From assembly GCF_013283665.1 (NCBI RefSeq), contig NZ_JABEKU010000001.1:2046001-2110000 (forward strand): a stretch of 64,000 bases of DNA, given 5' to 3'. The position numbers were made by a program, and so were the translations under genes. This document shows, piece by piece, positions 46,213 through 54,656 of this stretch. Every line of letters starts with the position of its first letter. Position 1 is the stretch's first letter. The notes under the pieces were generated by a model. The model had not been told where the DNA came from and searched no databases. It saw nothing but the letters and a program-made list of their open reading frames with translations. Origin of the DNA: Ensifer sesbaniae (GTDB lineage Bacteria; Pseudomonadota; Alphaproteobacteria; Rhizobiales; Rhizobiaceae).

Positions 46213-46551
46213 ATGAGCGGAATTCACGAATTCATCGACAACGAAGTCAAGACGAACGATGTGGTACTCTTCATGAAGGGTACGCCGCAGTTCCCGCAGT
46301 GTGGCTTCTCCGGTCAGGTGGTCCAGATTCTCGATTACATCGGCGTCGACTACAAGGGCATCAACGTGCTCGCCGATGCGGACCTGCGCCAGGGCATCAA
46401 GGATTACTCCAACTGGCCGACGATCCCGCAGCTCTACGTCAAGGGCGAATTCGTCGGCGGTTGCGACATCGTGCGTGAAATGTTCCAGGCCGGCGAGCTG
46501 CAGTCGCACCTCGAGGCGCAGGGCATTGCCGTCAAGGGCGCCGTCGCCTGA
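46213..46551 (+). CDS. grxD: monothiol glutaredoxin Grx4 (CGFS type)
   Basis: 112 aa. The CGFS active site at 30-33, together with the [26 protein letters not shown] stretch, defines the Grx4 group, which binds a [2Fe-2S] cluster with glutathione and carries clusters to targets or to BolA. The WPTIPQ and GGCDI motifs are the glutathione-binding loops. AGGAAGACAAG lies upstream of the ATG. It is followed by a terminator. BolA and Grx4 are known to partner, and their genes here lie in one group with a basic protein between them. Confidence 0.96.
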   Translation: MSGIHEFIDNEVKTNDVVLFMKGTPQFPQCGFSGQVVQILDYIGVDYKGINVLADADLRQGIKDYSNWPTIPQLYVKGEFVGGCDIVREMFQAGELQSHLEAQGIAVKGAVA

Positions 46552-46582
46552 TCTAAGGACGCCTCGTCCCGATCCATCGGAG

Positions 46583-46604
46583 AAGGCGGGCAACCGCCTT
46601 TTTT
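46583..46604 (+). terminator. grxD terminator
   Basis: AAGGCGG-GCAA-CCGCCTT stem followed by TTTT, 32 nt after the grxD stop codon. Confidence 0.8.
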
Positions 46605-47031
46605 GATTCCGGCCGTACTTCCGGATTGCCTAATTTTCGTTGTCCTTCTGAAGGCCTTGCGCGTGCGGTTCGCGCAGGTGCCGCCAAGATACGTTCAGAG
46701 CGTGCTTCCTTCATGAACGCATTCCAGCGTTCGAGTGTGGAGCGAAGGGTCGGGGCCCGGCCTGTCATGAATCGGTTGCGATCGTTCGGCATAAGCTGCC
46801 TGCGAGAGGCTCTCGCCTCGCCCTTTGGCGCCGGAAAGTCCGGTTCCCTGCCCGTCGACGCTTCCCTTGCTTCATGCCGGCCCGGTCCGCGCGGTTTCAA
46901 ATCGCCCCGGCTGCCCCCGCTCGAGATTTGAAAAGCCAGTCGGCATGACGCCAACCGGCACCTTCTTTTCCGGATCTCTCCGGATCAACCTGTTCCGCTT
47001 GCGCCCCGTGCGCCGTTAGGACTTTTTGAAA
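46605..47031. other. 427-nt gap with no recognised gene
   Basis: Between the grxD terminator and the first MFS gene. Open frames of about 100 codons exist on both strands, but neither has similarity to anything I recognise or a good ribosome site. Short hairpins are visible (GCGAGAG-G-CTCTCGC near 46802-46816). The 3' part (about 46880-46960) contains a TTCAAAT loop-like segment that resembles a T-arm, but no complete tRNA can be folded. Confidence 0.5.
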
Positions 47032-48270
47032 ATGACAAGCACGACCAACGACGACGCCCTGCCAGGCCTCAGCAAATCTCAGTTCATCGCGCTGATGGCC
47101 ATGCTGATGGCGACCAACGCGATCTCGATCGACATCATGTTGCCCGGTCTGCAGGAGATCGGCGCCAGCCTCGGCGTTGCCTCTGAAAATGAGCGGCAAT
47201 ACATCATCACCGCCTATCTGCTCGGCATGGGCGTGGCGCAGCTGTTCTTCGGCCCCCTTTCGGATCGCTTCGGGCGCAAGCCGTCGCTTCTCGCCGGCCT
47301 CATTCTCTACGCCGTCTGTGCGTTGGCGATCGCAATCGTGCCGAGCTTCGGCCTCCTGCTGGCGCTGCGCTTCGTACAGGGCGCCGGTGCTGCGGCCACG
47401 CGCGTCATCACCATCTCGATCGTCCGTGACGTCTATGGCGGCCGGCAGATGGCAGAGGTGATGTCGCTGGTCATGATGGTCTTCATGATCGTGCCGGTCA
47501 TCGCCCCCTCGATCGGCCAGCTCATCATCAGCCTTACCGAGTGGCACATGATCTTCGTGGTCGTCGCGCTCTATGCCGTGATGAACATTGCGATCGTCTC
47601 CTCAAAACTCGGCGAGACGCTCGATCCGGCCCATCGCCGCGATTTTACGCCGTCGGTCATACTCAGCGGATTTCGTATCGTGCTGACGAACCGGCTGTCG
47701 CTGCTCTATACGCTTGCGACCTCCGTCATTCTCGGCGCGCTTTTCGGCTTCATCAATTCGGCGCAGCAGGTGCTCGTCGGCGTCTACGACCTCGGCGTGT
47801 GGTTTCCGCTTGTCTTCGCGGCATTTGCCAGTATGATGGCGGTCGCTTCCTTCACCAATTCCCGCCTCGTCCGCCGCTTCGGCATGCGGCCGTTGTCCCA
47901 TGCGGCACTCATCGGCTTCACGCTGGCGAGCTTCATCTGGATGTCGGCCTCGCTCTATGCGCCGCTGCCCTTCCCGGTCTTCGTGGTCCTCTACTGCGCC
48001 ACGATGTTCCAGTTCGGGCTGATCGCGCCGAACTTCAACGCCATGGCCATGGAGCCCCTCGGCCACGTTGCCGGCACAGCCTCCTCGGTACTCGGTTTCA
48101 CGCAGACGATCGGAGGAAGCGTGATCGGCGCTGTCATCGGCCAGTTGTTCGATGGAACCGCGACACCTCTTGCAACCGGCTACTTCACCGTCGCCGTAAT
48201 CGGTCTCGTTTTCGTTTTCATCGCCGAAGGCGGCAAGCTCTTCAAACCACACCATCAGCCGGCCGGCTGA
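47032..48270 (+). CDS. MFS exporter, Bcr/CflA drug-resistance type (copy 1)
   Basis: 412 aa with twelve predicted membrane helices. The loop 2-3 motif A is GPLSDRFGRKPSL and motif C falls in MIVPVIAPSIGQ, as in proton-driven antiporters of the Bcr/CflA group. The substrate is unknown. The ATG at 47032 was taken; a TTG two codons earlier is in frame. AGGA precedes it at wide spacing. A second, clearly related exporter follows in the same direction after a RIME. The tail of copy 1 is short and basic (KPHHQPAG). Confidence 0.88.
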   Translation: MTSTTNDDALPGLSKSQFIALMAMLMATNAISIDIMLPGLQEIGASLGVASENERQYIITAYLLGMGVAQLFFGPLSDRFGRKPSLLAGLILYAVCALAIAIVPSFGLLLALRFVQGAGAAATRVITISIVRDVYGGRQMAEVMSLVMMVFMIVPVIAPSIGQLIISLTEWHMIFVVVALYAVMNIAIVSSKLGETLDPAHRRDFTPSVILSGFRIVLTNRLSLLYTLATSVILGALFGFINSAQQVLVGVYDLGVWFPLVFAAFASMMAVASFTNSRLVRRFGMRPLSHAALIGFTLASFIWMSASLYAPLPFPVFVVLYCATMFQFGLIAPNFNAMAMEPLGHVAGTASSVLGFTQTIGGSVIGAVIGQLFDGTATPLATGYFTVAVIGLVFVFIAEGGKLFKPHHQPAG

Positions 48271-48393
48271 TCGCTACAGCGAGGCGTGTCTCATCGACTC
48301 GAAAAGATCGCTGTAGCGCTTTGAAATGCTGCATGTTTTGTCCCTATCGGGGACGCCTCCAGGAAACATGCAGTCGAGCCGGCCAGTCTTTTT
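48261..48393 (+). terminator. terminator of MFS copy 1 interrupted by a RIME in its loop
   Basis: GGCCGGCT (48261-48268, overlapping the stop codon) pairs with AGCCGGCC (48377-48384), followed shortly by TCTTTTT. The RIME at 48274-48373 fills the loop, the same arrangement as at tyrS. Confidence 0.5.
48274..48373 (+). repeat. RIME-type mosaic element, copy F
   Basis: CTACAGCG ... CGCTGTAG first palindrome with a changed inner stem, then CTGCATGTTTTGTCCCTATC ... AAACATGCAG. It lies between the two tandem MFS genes. Confidence 0.85.
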
Positions 48394-48418
48394 CAAGATT
48401 GAATTTACGGGTTTCCCA

Positions 48419-49708
48419 ATGTCCACCATCACCAATCAATCCGAACATATCGACGGAGTTTCCGGAGCAGAGCGCCTCAACATGGGCCTCTTCGAATTCA
48501 TCATCACCATCGCCGTCATGACGGCGAGTGTTGCGATCGCCATCGACAGCATGCTGCCGGCGCTACCGGCCATTGGCCAGTCCTTGAACGTCGCCAGCAC
48601 CAACGACAGCCAGTTGGTGATCGGTGTCTTCTTCCTCGGCTTCGGCATTTCGCAGATCTTCTTCGGCAGTCTTTCCGATGCCTTCGGCCGCCGCAAGGTG
48701 CTGCTCGGCGGCCTTGCCTTCTTCACCGCGTCGATGTTTGCGGCTGCCCTCACCGAAAGCTTCGAGACGCTGCTTGTCCTGCGCTTCATCCAGGGCATCG
48801 GTGCTGCCGCAATCCGCATCACCACCATGGCGATCGTGCGCGACTGCTTCGGCGGCCGCGAGATGGCGCGCGTCATGTCCTATGTAATGATCGTCTTCAT
48901 GATCGTGCCGATCGTTGCGCCCTCGATCGGCCAGCTCGTGATCCTCTATGCCAACTGGCACTGGATCTTCATCCTGATCGGCGTCATCGGCGCGGTCCTG
49001 TTCGCCTGGGCCCTGTCCCGCATGAAGGAGTCCCTGCCCCGCGAGGAGCGTATGCCGCTCTCCGTTGGCGCCGTCGCTTCGGGTTTCAAGACCGTTCTCA
49101 CCAACCGCATCACCTGCGGCTACATGATCGGCATGACGCTTTTCACCGCGGTCATCTGCGCCTACATCGTCACGGTCCAGCAGATCTTCGGCGAGGTCTA
49201 CGGCCTCGGTGACTGGCTGCCGATCGCTTTCGCCGGCACGGCCGGCGGCATTGCGGTGGCGAACTTCGCCAACGGCTTCTTCGTCCGCAGCTTCGGCATG
49301 CGCCGCATCTCGCACGTCGCGATGATGCTGTTCACGCTGATCTCGGTCGCAGGCTTCGTGATGTCGCTATCCGGCACGCCGGCTTTCGTCGTCAGCTACC
49401 TGATGTTCTCGGTGCTCCTGATGTTCTTTGCGGTGATCGCGACGAACTTCACCGCGATCAGCCTGGAACCGATGGGGCACCTCGCAGGCACAGCGACGGC
49501 GATCACCGGCTTCGTCTCCACCACGGGCGGAGCTTTGATCGGCGGCGCCGTCGGCCAACTCTTCAACGGCACGCTGCAGCCGCTCTTCGGCGGTTTCGCC
49601 CTCTTTGGCATCCTGACGATCCTGGCGACGCTCTGGGCGGAGAAGGGCAAGCTCTTCACCCATCCCGGCGACAAGGATGTCGCCATGGATCACGGTGGCC
49701 ACATGTAA
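48419..49708 (+). CDS. MFS exporter, Bcr/CflA drug-resistance type (copy 2)
   Basis: 429 aa, twelve predicted membrane helices, closely similar to the preceding exporter: GSLSDAFGRRKVLLGG (motif A), MIVPIVAPSIGQL (motif C), and the same GHLAGTATAITGF segment near the end. It has a longer hydrophilic N-terminus and a histidine-containing tail (MDHGGHM), which copy 1 lacks. The start ATG at 48419 was chosen over upstream ATGs because these lie inside the RIME. The pair looks like an old tandem duplication, and substrates may differ. Confidence 0.88.
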   Translation: MSTITNQSEHIDGVSGAERLNMGLFEFIITIAVMTASVAIAIDSMLPALPAIGQSLNVASTNDSQLVIGVFFLGFGISQIFFGSLSDAFGRRKVLLGGLAFFTASMFAAALTESFETLLVLRFIQGIGAAAIRITTMAIVRDCFGGREMARVMSYVMIVFMIVPIVAPSIGQLVILYANWHWIFILIGVIGAVLFAWALSRMKESLPREERMPLSVGAVASGFKTVLTNRITCGYMIGMTLFTAVICAYIVTVQQIFGEVYGLGDWLPIAFAGTAGGIAVANFANGFFVRSFGMRRISHVAMMLFTLISVAGFVMSLSGTPAFVVSYLMFSVLLMFFAVIATNFTAISLEPMGHLAGTATAITGFVSTTGGALIGGAVGQLFNGTLQPLFGGFALFGILTILATLWAEKGKLFTHPGDKDVAMDHGGHM

Positions 49709-49768
49709 CTGCAGCGCCGCGCGTCGCTTGAGATGCGCAAAAGGTCACTTTCAGTTGCCGCATGACAT
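49709..49768 (+). repeat. half RIME (first palindrome only), copy G
   Basis: CTGCAGCGCCGCGCG ... CTTGAGATGCGCAAAAGGTCACTTTCAG followed by a TTGCCGCATGACATG stub. It resembles the first palindrome and start of the second of copy B, then stops where the terminator begins. Confidence 0.6.
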
Positions 49769-49769
49769 G

Positions 49770-49806
49770 AAAAGGCCCGCCCGGAACGATCCCGGGCGGG
49801 CCTTTT
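49770..49806. terminator. bidirectional terminator between convergent genes
   Basis: AAAAGGCCCGCCCGG ... CCGGGCGGGCCTTTT, a 15-bp perfect stem with a 7-nt loop and T-runs on both strands. It serves MFS copy 2 on plus and the inositol-phosphatase-like gene on minus. Confidence 0.9.
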
Positions 49807-49828
49807 GATTCAGGATCGGCTGTCGAAA

Positions 49829-50653
49829 TCAGACCGTGAAGACCTCGCGGCGAAGCGTCTCCCAGCTTTCCTTGTCGGTCGCGAGCAGCAGTCCGCCATT
49901 GAGATGCGCCGGCAGGTAGGGCGAACCGTCAAAGCGGGCGGCATGGGCACCGGCCTCCTGCGCGATCAACGTTCCCGCCAGGTGATCCCAGGGCATCAGC
50001 TTCTGGTACATCAGGAAGTGGATGTGACCGGCGGCGAAGATACGGTACTCGTGGGCGGCGCAGCGGTAGCTGGTGGCCATGCGGACCTTCGCCATATTGG
50101 CCATGACTTCGCGCCGTGCTTCCTGCTTGTAGAAGCCTGTCGATGCAACCCCGACCATGGCTTCGAGCGGCACGCCGGCCGTGACCGAGAGACGCTCCTG
50201 CGATCCATCCGGACGGCACATCCAGGCGCCAGAGCCTTTCTCGGCGATCGCCCAGTCGTTGCCGAGCGGATCATAGATGATGCCGGCGACCGTCTCACCC
50301 TTCGAGACGACGCTTGCCATAACGCCGAAGAGCGGCAGGCCCGCGGCGAAGTTGAAGGTGCCGTCGATCGGGTCGATGACCACGGCGAGATCGGCATCGG
50401 TGAGCTTGTCGAGCAGCGCCGGATCGGCCGCAACCGATTCTTCGCCGACGAACAGAGCGCCCGGAGCCACCTCCTCGATACGCGACTTCATCAGCCGCTC
50501 CGCGGCCTCGTCGCCTTCGGTCACGAGATCGATCGCCTCCGTCTTCATCCGGACGTCGTCTGCCCCGAGATTGCGGAACCGCGGCAGGATCTCTTTGACC
50601 GCCGCCTCCTGCATGAGGTTGGCAAGGCCGGCGATATCGACGGAATGGCTCAT
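49829..50653 (-). CDS. inositol monophosphatase family protein
   Basis: 274 aa Mg-dependent phosphatase of the inositol monophosphatase/CysQ superfamily. Metal ligands are in GEES (about 69-72) and DPIDGTFNF (93-101), and [14 protein letters not shown] near 220-234 supplies the last aspartate, so all three active-site motifs are kept. Substrates in this family include inositol phosphates, PAP and histidinol phosphate; which applies is not visible. Its ATG overlaps the ttcA stop codon by 4 nt, so the two are coupled. Confidence 0.92.
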   Translation of the reverse strand: MSHSVDIAGLANLMQEAAVKEILPRFRNLGADDVRMKTEAIDLVTEGDEAAERLMKSRIEEVAPGALFVGEESVAADPALLDKLTDADLAVVIDPIDGTFNFAAGLPLFGVMASVVSKGETVAGIIYDPLGNDWAIAEKGSGAWMCRPDGSQERLSVTAGVPLEAMVGVASTGFYKQEARREVMANMAKVRMATSYRCAAHEYRIFAAGHIHFLMYQKLMPWDHLAGTLIAQEAGAHAARFDGSPYLPAHLNGGLLLATDKESWETLRREVFTV

Positions 50654-51534
50654 TCTTTGGGCTCCGGAGCGAGGGACAGGAAATCGAACAGCTTGGGATC
50701 GAGCAGATGCGACGGGTTCACGTGGCCGAGCGCGCGTAGCATCGTGTCCTTGCGGCCGGGCATGCGCCGCTCGATATCGGAGAGCATCGCCTTCATCGCG
50801 TTGCGCTCGAGGCCGTCCTGCGAGCCGCAGAGATCGCAGGGGATGATCGGGAACTCCATGGCCGCAGCAAACTTGGCGAGATCGTCCTCGGCCGCATAGG
50901 CGAGCGGACGGAGCACCATCAGGTCGCCCTCGTCGTTGAGAAGCTTTGCCGGCATCGAGGCGAGCCTCCCGCCGTGGAAGAGGTTCATGAAGAAGGTTTC
51001 GAGAATGTCCTCGCGGTGGTGGCCGAGCACCAGCGCGTCGCAACCCTCCTCCCGAGCGATGCGGTAGAGATTGCCGCGGCGCAGCCGCGAACAGAGCGAA
51101 CAGTAGGTGGCTCCCGTCGGCACCTTCTCCTTCACGATCGAATAGGTGTCGCGGTACTCGATGCGATGCTTGACGCCGATCGACTGCAGATATTCCGGCA
51201 GGATGTGCTTCGGGAAGTTCGGCTGCCCCTGGTCGAGATTGCAGGCGATGAGTTCCACCGGCAGCAGCCCGCGCCATTGCAGGTCCATCAACAGCGCCAG
51301 CAGGCTGTAGCTGTCCTTGCCGCCGGAAAGGCCGATCAGCCAGCGCTTCGCCCCCTTCAGCATGCCGAAATCGTCGAGCGCCTGGCGGGTCTGGCGAAGG
51401 AGCCGCTTGCGCAGCTTGTTGAACGAGACGGAGGACGGCATGCGGCTGAACAGCGGATGTGTGCCGGCGTCGAACTCGCCCTCATCGAAAGCGGTTTCGG
51501 CCTGATCTTGCGACGCGTTGAGCGAAAGGTCCAT
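50650..51534 (-). CDS. ttcA: tRNA-cytidine(32) 2-sulfurtransferase TtcA
   Basis: 294 aa. TtcA adds sulfur to C32 of certain tRNAs using a PP-loop ATP site and a [4Fe-4S] cluster. The PP-loop SGGKDS lies at 70-75, the cysteine pairs CxxC at 145-148 (CSLC) and 233-236 (CDLC), and GHHRED around 171-176 is another group motif. The ATG at 51534 was chosen from two in-frame ATGs; the other, 11 codons earlier, gives a basic unrelated stretch. The Fe-S dependence links it to the suf genes at the left end. Confidence 0.95.
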   Translation of the reverse strand: MDLSLNASQDQAETAFDEGEFDAGTHPLFSRMPSSVSFNKLRKRLLRQTRQALDDFGMLKGAKRWLIGLSGGKDSYSLLALLMDLQWRGLLPVELIACNLDQGQPNFPKHILPEYLQSIGVKHRIEYRDTYSIVKEKVPTGATYCSLCSRLRRGNLYRIAREEGCDALVLGHHREDILETFFMNLFHGGRLASMPAKLLNDEGDLMVLRPLAYAAEDDLAKFAAAMEFPIIPCDLCGSQDGLERNAMKAMLSDIERRMPGRKDTMLRALGHVNPSHLLDPKLFDFLSLAPEPKE

Positions 51535-51667
51535 GGCGGGGATCCTGTGCGGCAGGCGCGGGCGCAACCGGCGCCCGGCAAATCTTGGGCCAGCACTTGC
51601 CCACTCCGGCCGTCAAGATCAAGGGAAATCGGCCGGATGAAGGAGACTGACGGAGACGGAGCTCGTT

Positions 51668-52615
51668 CTAGGGGCCGAACACCGACCAGCCGGTGCGCGC
51701 CGCGAGCATTTCGAGCGCCAGCGAGCCGAGCAGCGAATTGCCGTTTTCATTGAGCCCCGGCGACCAGACGGCAACGGACGCCTTGCCCGGTGCCACCGCC
51801 AGAATGCCGCCGCCGACGCCGCTCTTTCCGGGCAGGCCGACGCGGTAGGCAAAGTCGCCCGAGCCGTCATAGTGGCCGCAGGTGAGCATCAGCGCGTTGA
51901 TGCGTCGTGCCCGCTGGCGCGAGACGACGTTGTGACCCGTCAGCGGATTGCTGCCGCCGGCGGCCAGGAACAGCCCGGCCTTGGCCAACTGGCTGCACGT
52001 CATCGAAAGCGCGCAATGGTGGAAATAGACGCCGAGCACATGCTCTACCGGATGGTCGAGCCGGCCATAGGAACGCATGAAATTGGCAAGTGCGAAGTTC
52101 CGGTAGCCCGTGGCCGTCTCGGAGCGCGCCACTTCGTGATCGATGACGATCTGGTCGTCGTCGGCAAGGTAGCGGATGAACTGCACGATCTCGCCGATCA
52201 GTTCCCGCGGCGTATGACCCGCGAGGATCAGGTCGCTGATGGTAATGGCGCCGGCATTGATGAAGGGATTGCGCGGCTTTCCGCCCTCATGCTCGAGCTG
52301 GACGATCGAATTGAACGCCGAGCCGGACGGCTCGCGGCCGACACGGTGCCAGATGTTCTCACCGTGCTTGCCGAGTGCCAGCGTCAGCGTGAAGACCTTG
52401 GAGACGCTCTGGATCGAAAACGGCACTTCTGCGTCGCCGACCCGATGCACCTTGCCATCGGTCGTTACGATCGCCATGCCGAAATGTTTGGGGTCGACGC
52501 GCGCGAGCTGCGGGATGTAGTCGGCAACCCTGCCCTGGCCGAACCTCGGGCTCAGCTCCTGATGGATATCCTCGATGATCGCCTGCAGGTCCTGCGGAGC
52601 GTTCTGCTCGGGCAT
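51668..52615 (-). CDS. glsA: glutaminase A
   Basis: 315 aa serine-dependent beta-lactamase-fold glutaminase that hydrolyses glutamine to glutamate and ammonia. The catalytic Ser-x-x-Lys is seen in [11 protein letters not shown], and [22 protein letters not shown] and [12 protein letters not shown] are family blocks. The ATG at 52615 has AGAGGGAA upstream; the frame is open from a GTG five codons earlier. It is transcribed alone and follows rpsD on the same strand after a terminator. Confidence 0.95.
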   Translation of the reverse strand: MPEQNAPQDLQAIIEDIHQELSPRFGQGRVADYIPQLARVDPKHFGMAIVTTDGKVHRVGDAEVPFSIQSVSKVFTLTLALGKHGENIWHRVGREPSGSAFNSIVQLEHEGGKPRNPFINAGAITISDLILAGHTPRELIGEIVQFIRYLADDDQIVIDHEVARSETATGYRNFALANFMRSYGRLDHPVEHVLGVYFHHCALSMTCSQLAKAGLFLAAGGSNPLTGHNVVSRQRARRINALMLTCGHYDGSGDFAYRVGLPGKSGVGGGILAVAPGKASVAVWSPGLNENGNSLLGSLALEMLAARTGWSVFGP

Positions 52616-52694
52616 CGGCTTCCCTCTCACTCATCGCCTGTTGAAGGGATGAAATCGCGCCATGGACGGCAGCGCAACGGTGACCGCCGCCGAC

Positions 52695-52723
52695 AAAAAA
52701 ACCGCCCGTTTCCGGGCGGTTTT
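52695..52723 (-). terminator. rpsD terminator
   Basis: AACCGCCCG/CGGGCGGTT hairpin followed, on the minus strand, by a run of seven T residues, 29 nt after the rpsD stop codon. Confidence 0.9.
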
Positions 52724-52751
52724 CGATACGTCACAAGGCGTAAGCCCCGGA

Positions 52752-53369
52752 TTAACGCGAATAGAATTCGACGACCAGGTGCGGTTCCATGACGACCGGG
52801 TACGGAACGTCGGAGAGAACCGGAACGCGGACATAGGTCGCAACCATCTTGTTGTGGTCGACTTCGATGTAGTCCGGAACGTCGCGCTCAGCGAGCGAAA
52901 CCGATTCCAGAACGGTCACGAGCTGCTTGGACTTTTCCTTGACTTCGATGACGTCGCCCGGCTTGCAACGGTAGGAACCGATGTTGACGCGGACGCCGTT
53001 AACCTTGACGTGGCCGTGGTTGACGAACTGACGGGCAGCGAAGACCGTCGGAACGAACTTGGCGCGGTAGACGATCGCGTCGAGGCGCGACTCGAGCAGG
53101 CCGATCAGGTTTTCCGGGGTGTCGCCCTTGCGGCGGGCAGCTTCAGCGAAGATCGCGCGGAACTGCTTCTCGCGGATGTCGCCGTAGTAGCCCTTCAGCT
53201 TCTGCTTGGCGCGCAGCTGTACACCGAAGTCCGAGAGCTTGGACTTGCGGCGCTGGCCGTGCTGGCCCGGGCCGTATTCGCGGCGGTTCACCGGAGACTT
53301 CGGACGGCCCCAGATGTTTTCGCCCATACGGCGGTCAATTTTGTACTTGGACGATTCGCGCTTGCTCAT
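52752..53369 (-). CDS. rpsD: 30S ribosomal protein S4
   Basis: 205 aa. S4 binds 16S rRNA early in small-subunit assembly. The start [21 protein letters not shown] and the S4 RNA-binding domain with [14 protein letters not shown] and [14 protein letters not shown] are diagnostic. AAGGAAA precedes the ATG. The gene is alone rather than in the alpha operon, as usual in Alphaproteobacteria. A perfect sigma70-type promoter about 170 nt upstream and a hairpin in the leader suggest leader-based control, though S4 autoregulation is not proven here. Confidence 0.98.
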   Translation of the reverse strand: MSKRESSKYKIDRRMGENIWGRPKSPVNRREYGPGQHGQRRKSKLSDFGVQLRAKQKLKGYYGDIREKQFRAIFAEAARRKGDTPENLIGLLESRLDAIVYRAKFVPTVFAARQFVNHGHVKVNGVRVNIGSYRCKPGDVIEVKEKSKQLVTVLESVSLAERDVPDYIEVDHNKMVATYVRVPVLSDVPYPVVMEPHLVVEFYSR

Positions 53370-53436
53370 CGCATTTCCTTTCAAACAGTTACACCGGCCT
53401 GTTTCCAAACCGGATCAAGGAAACACGCCCTCCTCT

Positions 53437-53455
53437 GAACCCATTTTCGGGGTTC
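53437..53455 (-). other. hairpin in the rpsD leader
   Basis: GAACCC/GGGTTC perfect 6-bp stem with a 7-nt loop within the predicted 5' leader of rpsD. It is small and may be incidental. Confidence 0.35.
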
Positions 53456-53541
53456 TGACAGGTTTCTCACGATCACGCTGACGGAGAAGCCACGGGACAT
53501 GTCAAATGAAACACCGGACATTTCTGCCCGGCGTTGGGGCG

Positions 53542-53570
53542 GCTTTAGTGGGTCCGGCCCCTCTTGTCAA
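53542..53570 (-). promoter_or_regulatory. rpsD sigma70 promoter
   Basis: On the minus strand TTGACA (53565-53570), a 17-nt GC-rich spacer and TAAAGC (53542-53547). The consensus -35 and ideal spacing make this a strong candidate, giving an rpsD leader of about 165 nt. Confidence 0.65.
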
Positions 53571-53596
53571 ACGAAATCGTGGCAATCGGCATCCGT

Positions 53597-54124
53597 TCAT
53601 GCCGGCTCAACGGCGTCTGCCCGCTCCAGCGAGACGAGCAGTTTCCTGAGGAGCCCAGCCAATGCGGCGCGGTCCTCCTTGCTCAGCCCTTCGAGATACC
53701 GCGCTTCGCTGGCCATATCCGCACGAATCGCCGCCTCCGCAAGCGCCATTCCCTTCTCGGTCAGTCCGACGACGCTGCTGCGGCCATCGGATGCCGAGCG
53801 CTCGCGCACGATCAGCCCGGCCTTCTGCAGCCGGTCGAGCCGGTGCGTGAGCCCGCCCGACGAAATCATCAGAAACCTATAGAGGTCGGTCGGCGTCAGC
53901 CGGTAGGGCGGGCCGGATCGTCTCAGCGTCGAGATCACGTCGAACTCGCCGCGGTCGAGGCCGAAGGCGGCGAAGGTCTCCTCGATTGAAGGACGCACCA
54001 GATTGGAGAGCCGGTAGGCCCGCCCCAGGATCGTCATCGGCTCGGTGTCGAGATCGGGCAATTCCCGCGCCCACTGCGCCTGCAACCGGTCGACGTGGTC
54101 CCTCTCCGCTTCCTCATCCTGCAT
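53597..54124 (-). CDS. MarR-family transcriptional regulator
   Basis: 175 aa. The central winged helix (YRLTPTDLYRFLMISSGGLTHRLDRLQKAGLIVRERSASDGRSS) with the DGR wing is typical of MarR. Such dimers bind short palindromes and leave DNA on binding small phenolic or oxidative signals. It is divergent from a cupin gene; a palindrome of the MarR type overlaps the cupin promoter, so the cupin gene is its probable target. GGAGTGA precedes the ATG. The last residues extend a helix for dimer contacts. Confidence 0.92.
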   Translation of the reverse strand: MQDEEAERDHVDRLQAQWARELPDLDTEPMTILGRAYRLSNLVRPSIEETFAAFGLDRGEFDVISTLRRSGPPYRLTPTDLYRFLMISSGGLTHRLDRLQKAGLIVRERSASDGRSSVVGLTEKGMALAEAAIRADMASEARYLEGLSKEDRAALAGLLRKLLVSLERADAVEPA

Positions 54125-54147
54125 CGTTCACTCCGGGTCTCCCGATA

Positions 54148-54165
54148 TATCTTGACGAGAAGATA
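54148..54165. promoter_or_regulatory. candidate MarR operator
   Basis: TATCTT-GACGAG-AAGATA, a perfect 6-bp inverted repeat with a 6-nt spacer, 24 nt from the MarR start codon. It covers the -35 hexamer of the cupin promoter. A half-like GAAGATAA occurs at 54186-54193. Confidence 0.6.
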
Positions 54166-54179
54166 GTTTTGAATAATAC
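54151..54179 (+). promoter_or_regulatory. cupin gene sigma70 promoter
   Basis: CTTGAC (54151-54156), a 17-nt spacer and TAATAC (54174-54179), about 62 nt before the cupin start codon. Binding of a repressor to the overlapping palindrome would block the -35. Confidence 0.65.
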
Positions 54180-54240
54180 CTTCTCACGAAGATAAATCAC
54201 GCCGCGCCTAAAGCCAACCGGACCGAAGATGGAGGCCAGA

Positions 54241-54573
54241 ATGTTTCACGTCATTCCGCGTGCGGAGCAGAAGCAAAGCCCCAACCGAACGATCCTCTTC
54301 GAAGGCGGCCAATACGGTACGCCGATTACGCTCTTCCTGATGGATGCCGAGCCAGGCCAGGGACCGGCGCTTCATGTCCATCCTTACCCGGAGACCTGGA
54401 TCATCCACTCTGGCGAGGCTGAGTTCACCGTCGGCAGACAGACCATCACGGGCAAGGCCGGCGACATCATCGTCGTAGCCCCGGAAACGCCGCACCGCTT
54501 CGTCAATACCGGCACCAGCCGGTTGCAGATGACCTGCATCCATGCGTCCGACCGGGTCATTCAAAGCTGGGTC
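54241..54573 (+). CDS. cupin-fold protein
   Basis: 110 aa single-domain cupin. Motif 1 appears as ALHVHPYPETWIIHSGEAEF, with two histidines and a glutamate as metal ligands, and motif 2 as GDIIVVAPETPHRFVN with the third histidine, so a metal centre is likely. The enzymatic role is unknown; small cupins of this kind often act on quinones or phenols, which would fit control by the divergent MarR. The ATG at 54241 has GGAGG just upstream; an ATG four codons earlier overlaps the ribosome site. The last coding base is 54573 and the stop codon follows. Confidence 0.85.
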
Positions 54574-54598
54574 TGACGCCGGCTACCCGAAGGGGTGC

Positions 54599-54619
54599 GG
54601 CGCCGCAGCCTGCGGCGCC
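54599..54619. other. GC hairpin between convergent cupin and ATPase genes
   Basis: GGCGCCGCA/TGCGGCGCC, a 9-bp perfect stem with a 3-nt loop. No T-run follows on either strand, so it is only a candidate terminator. Confidence 0.4.
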
Positions 54620-54656
54620 AGTCTGAATAAGGAATATTCCCTCTTGCCAGGCGGGT

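Noticed and set aside
46820-46850. GGAAAGTCCGG match resembling an RNase P RNA motif
   Set aside because: The eleven bases match, but the flanks lack the P4 helix and the later conserved motifs, and the strand context does not extend the fold.
46553-46954. Open frames of about 100-130 codons on both strands after grxD
   Set aside because: No ribosome site, no recognised product and arginine-rich composition, as expected from GC-rich noncoding sequence. Part of one overlaps the terminator.
46880-46960. Possible tRNA suggested by a TTCAAAT T-loop-like segment
   Set aside because: The loop would be one base too long and no acceptor stem, D-arm or anticodon arm can be paired around it.
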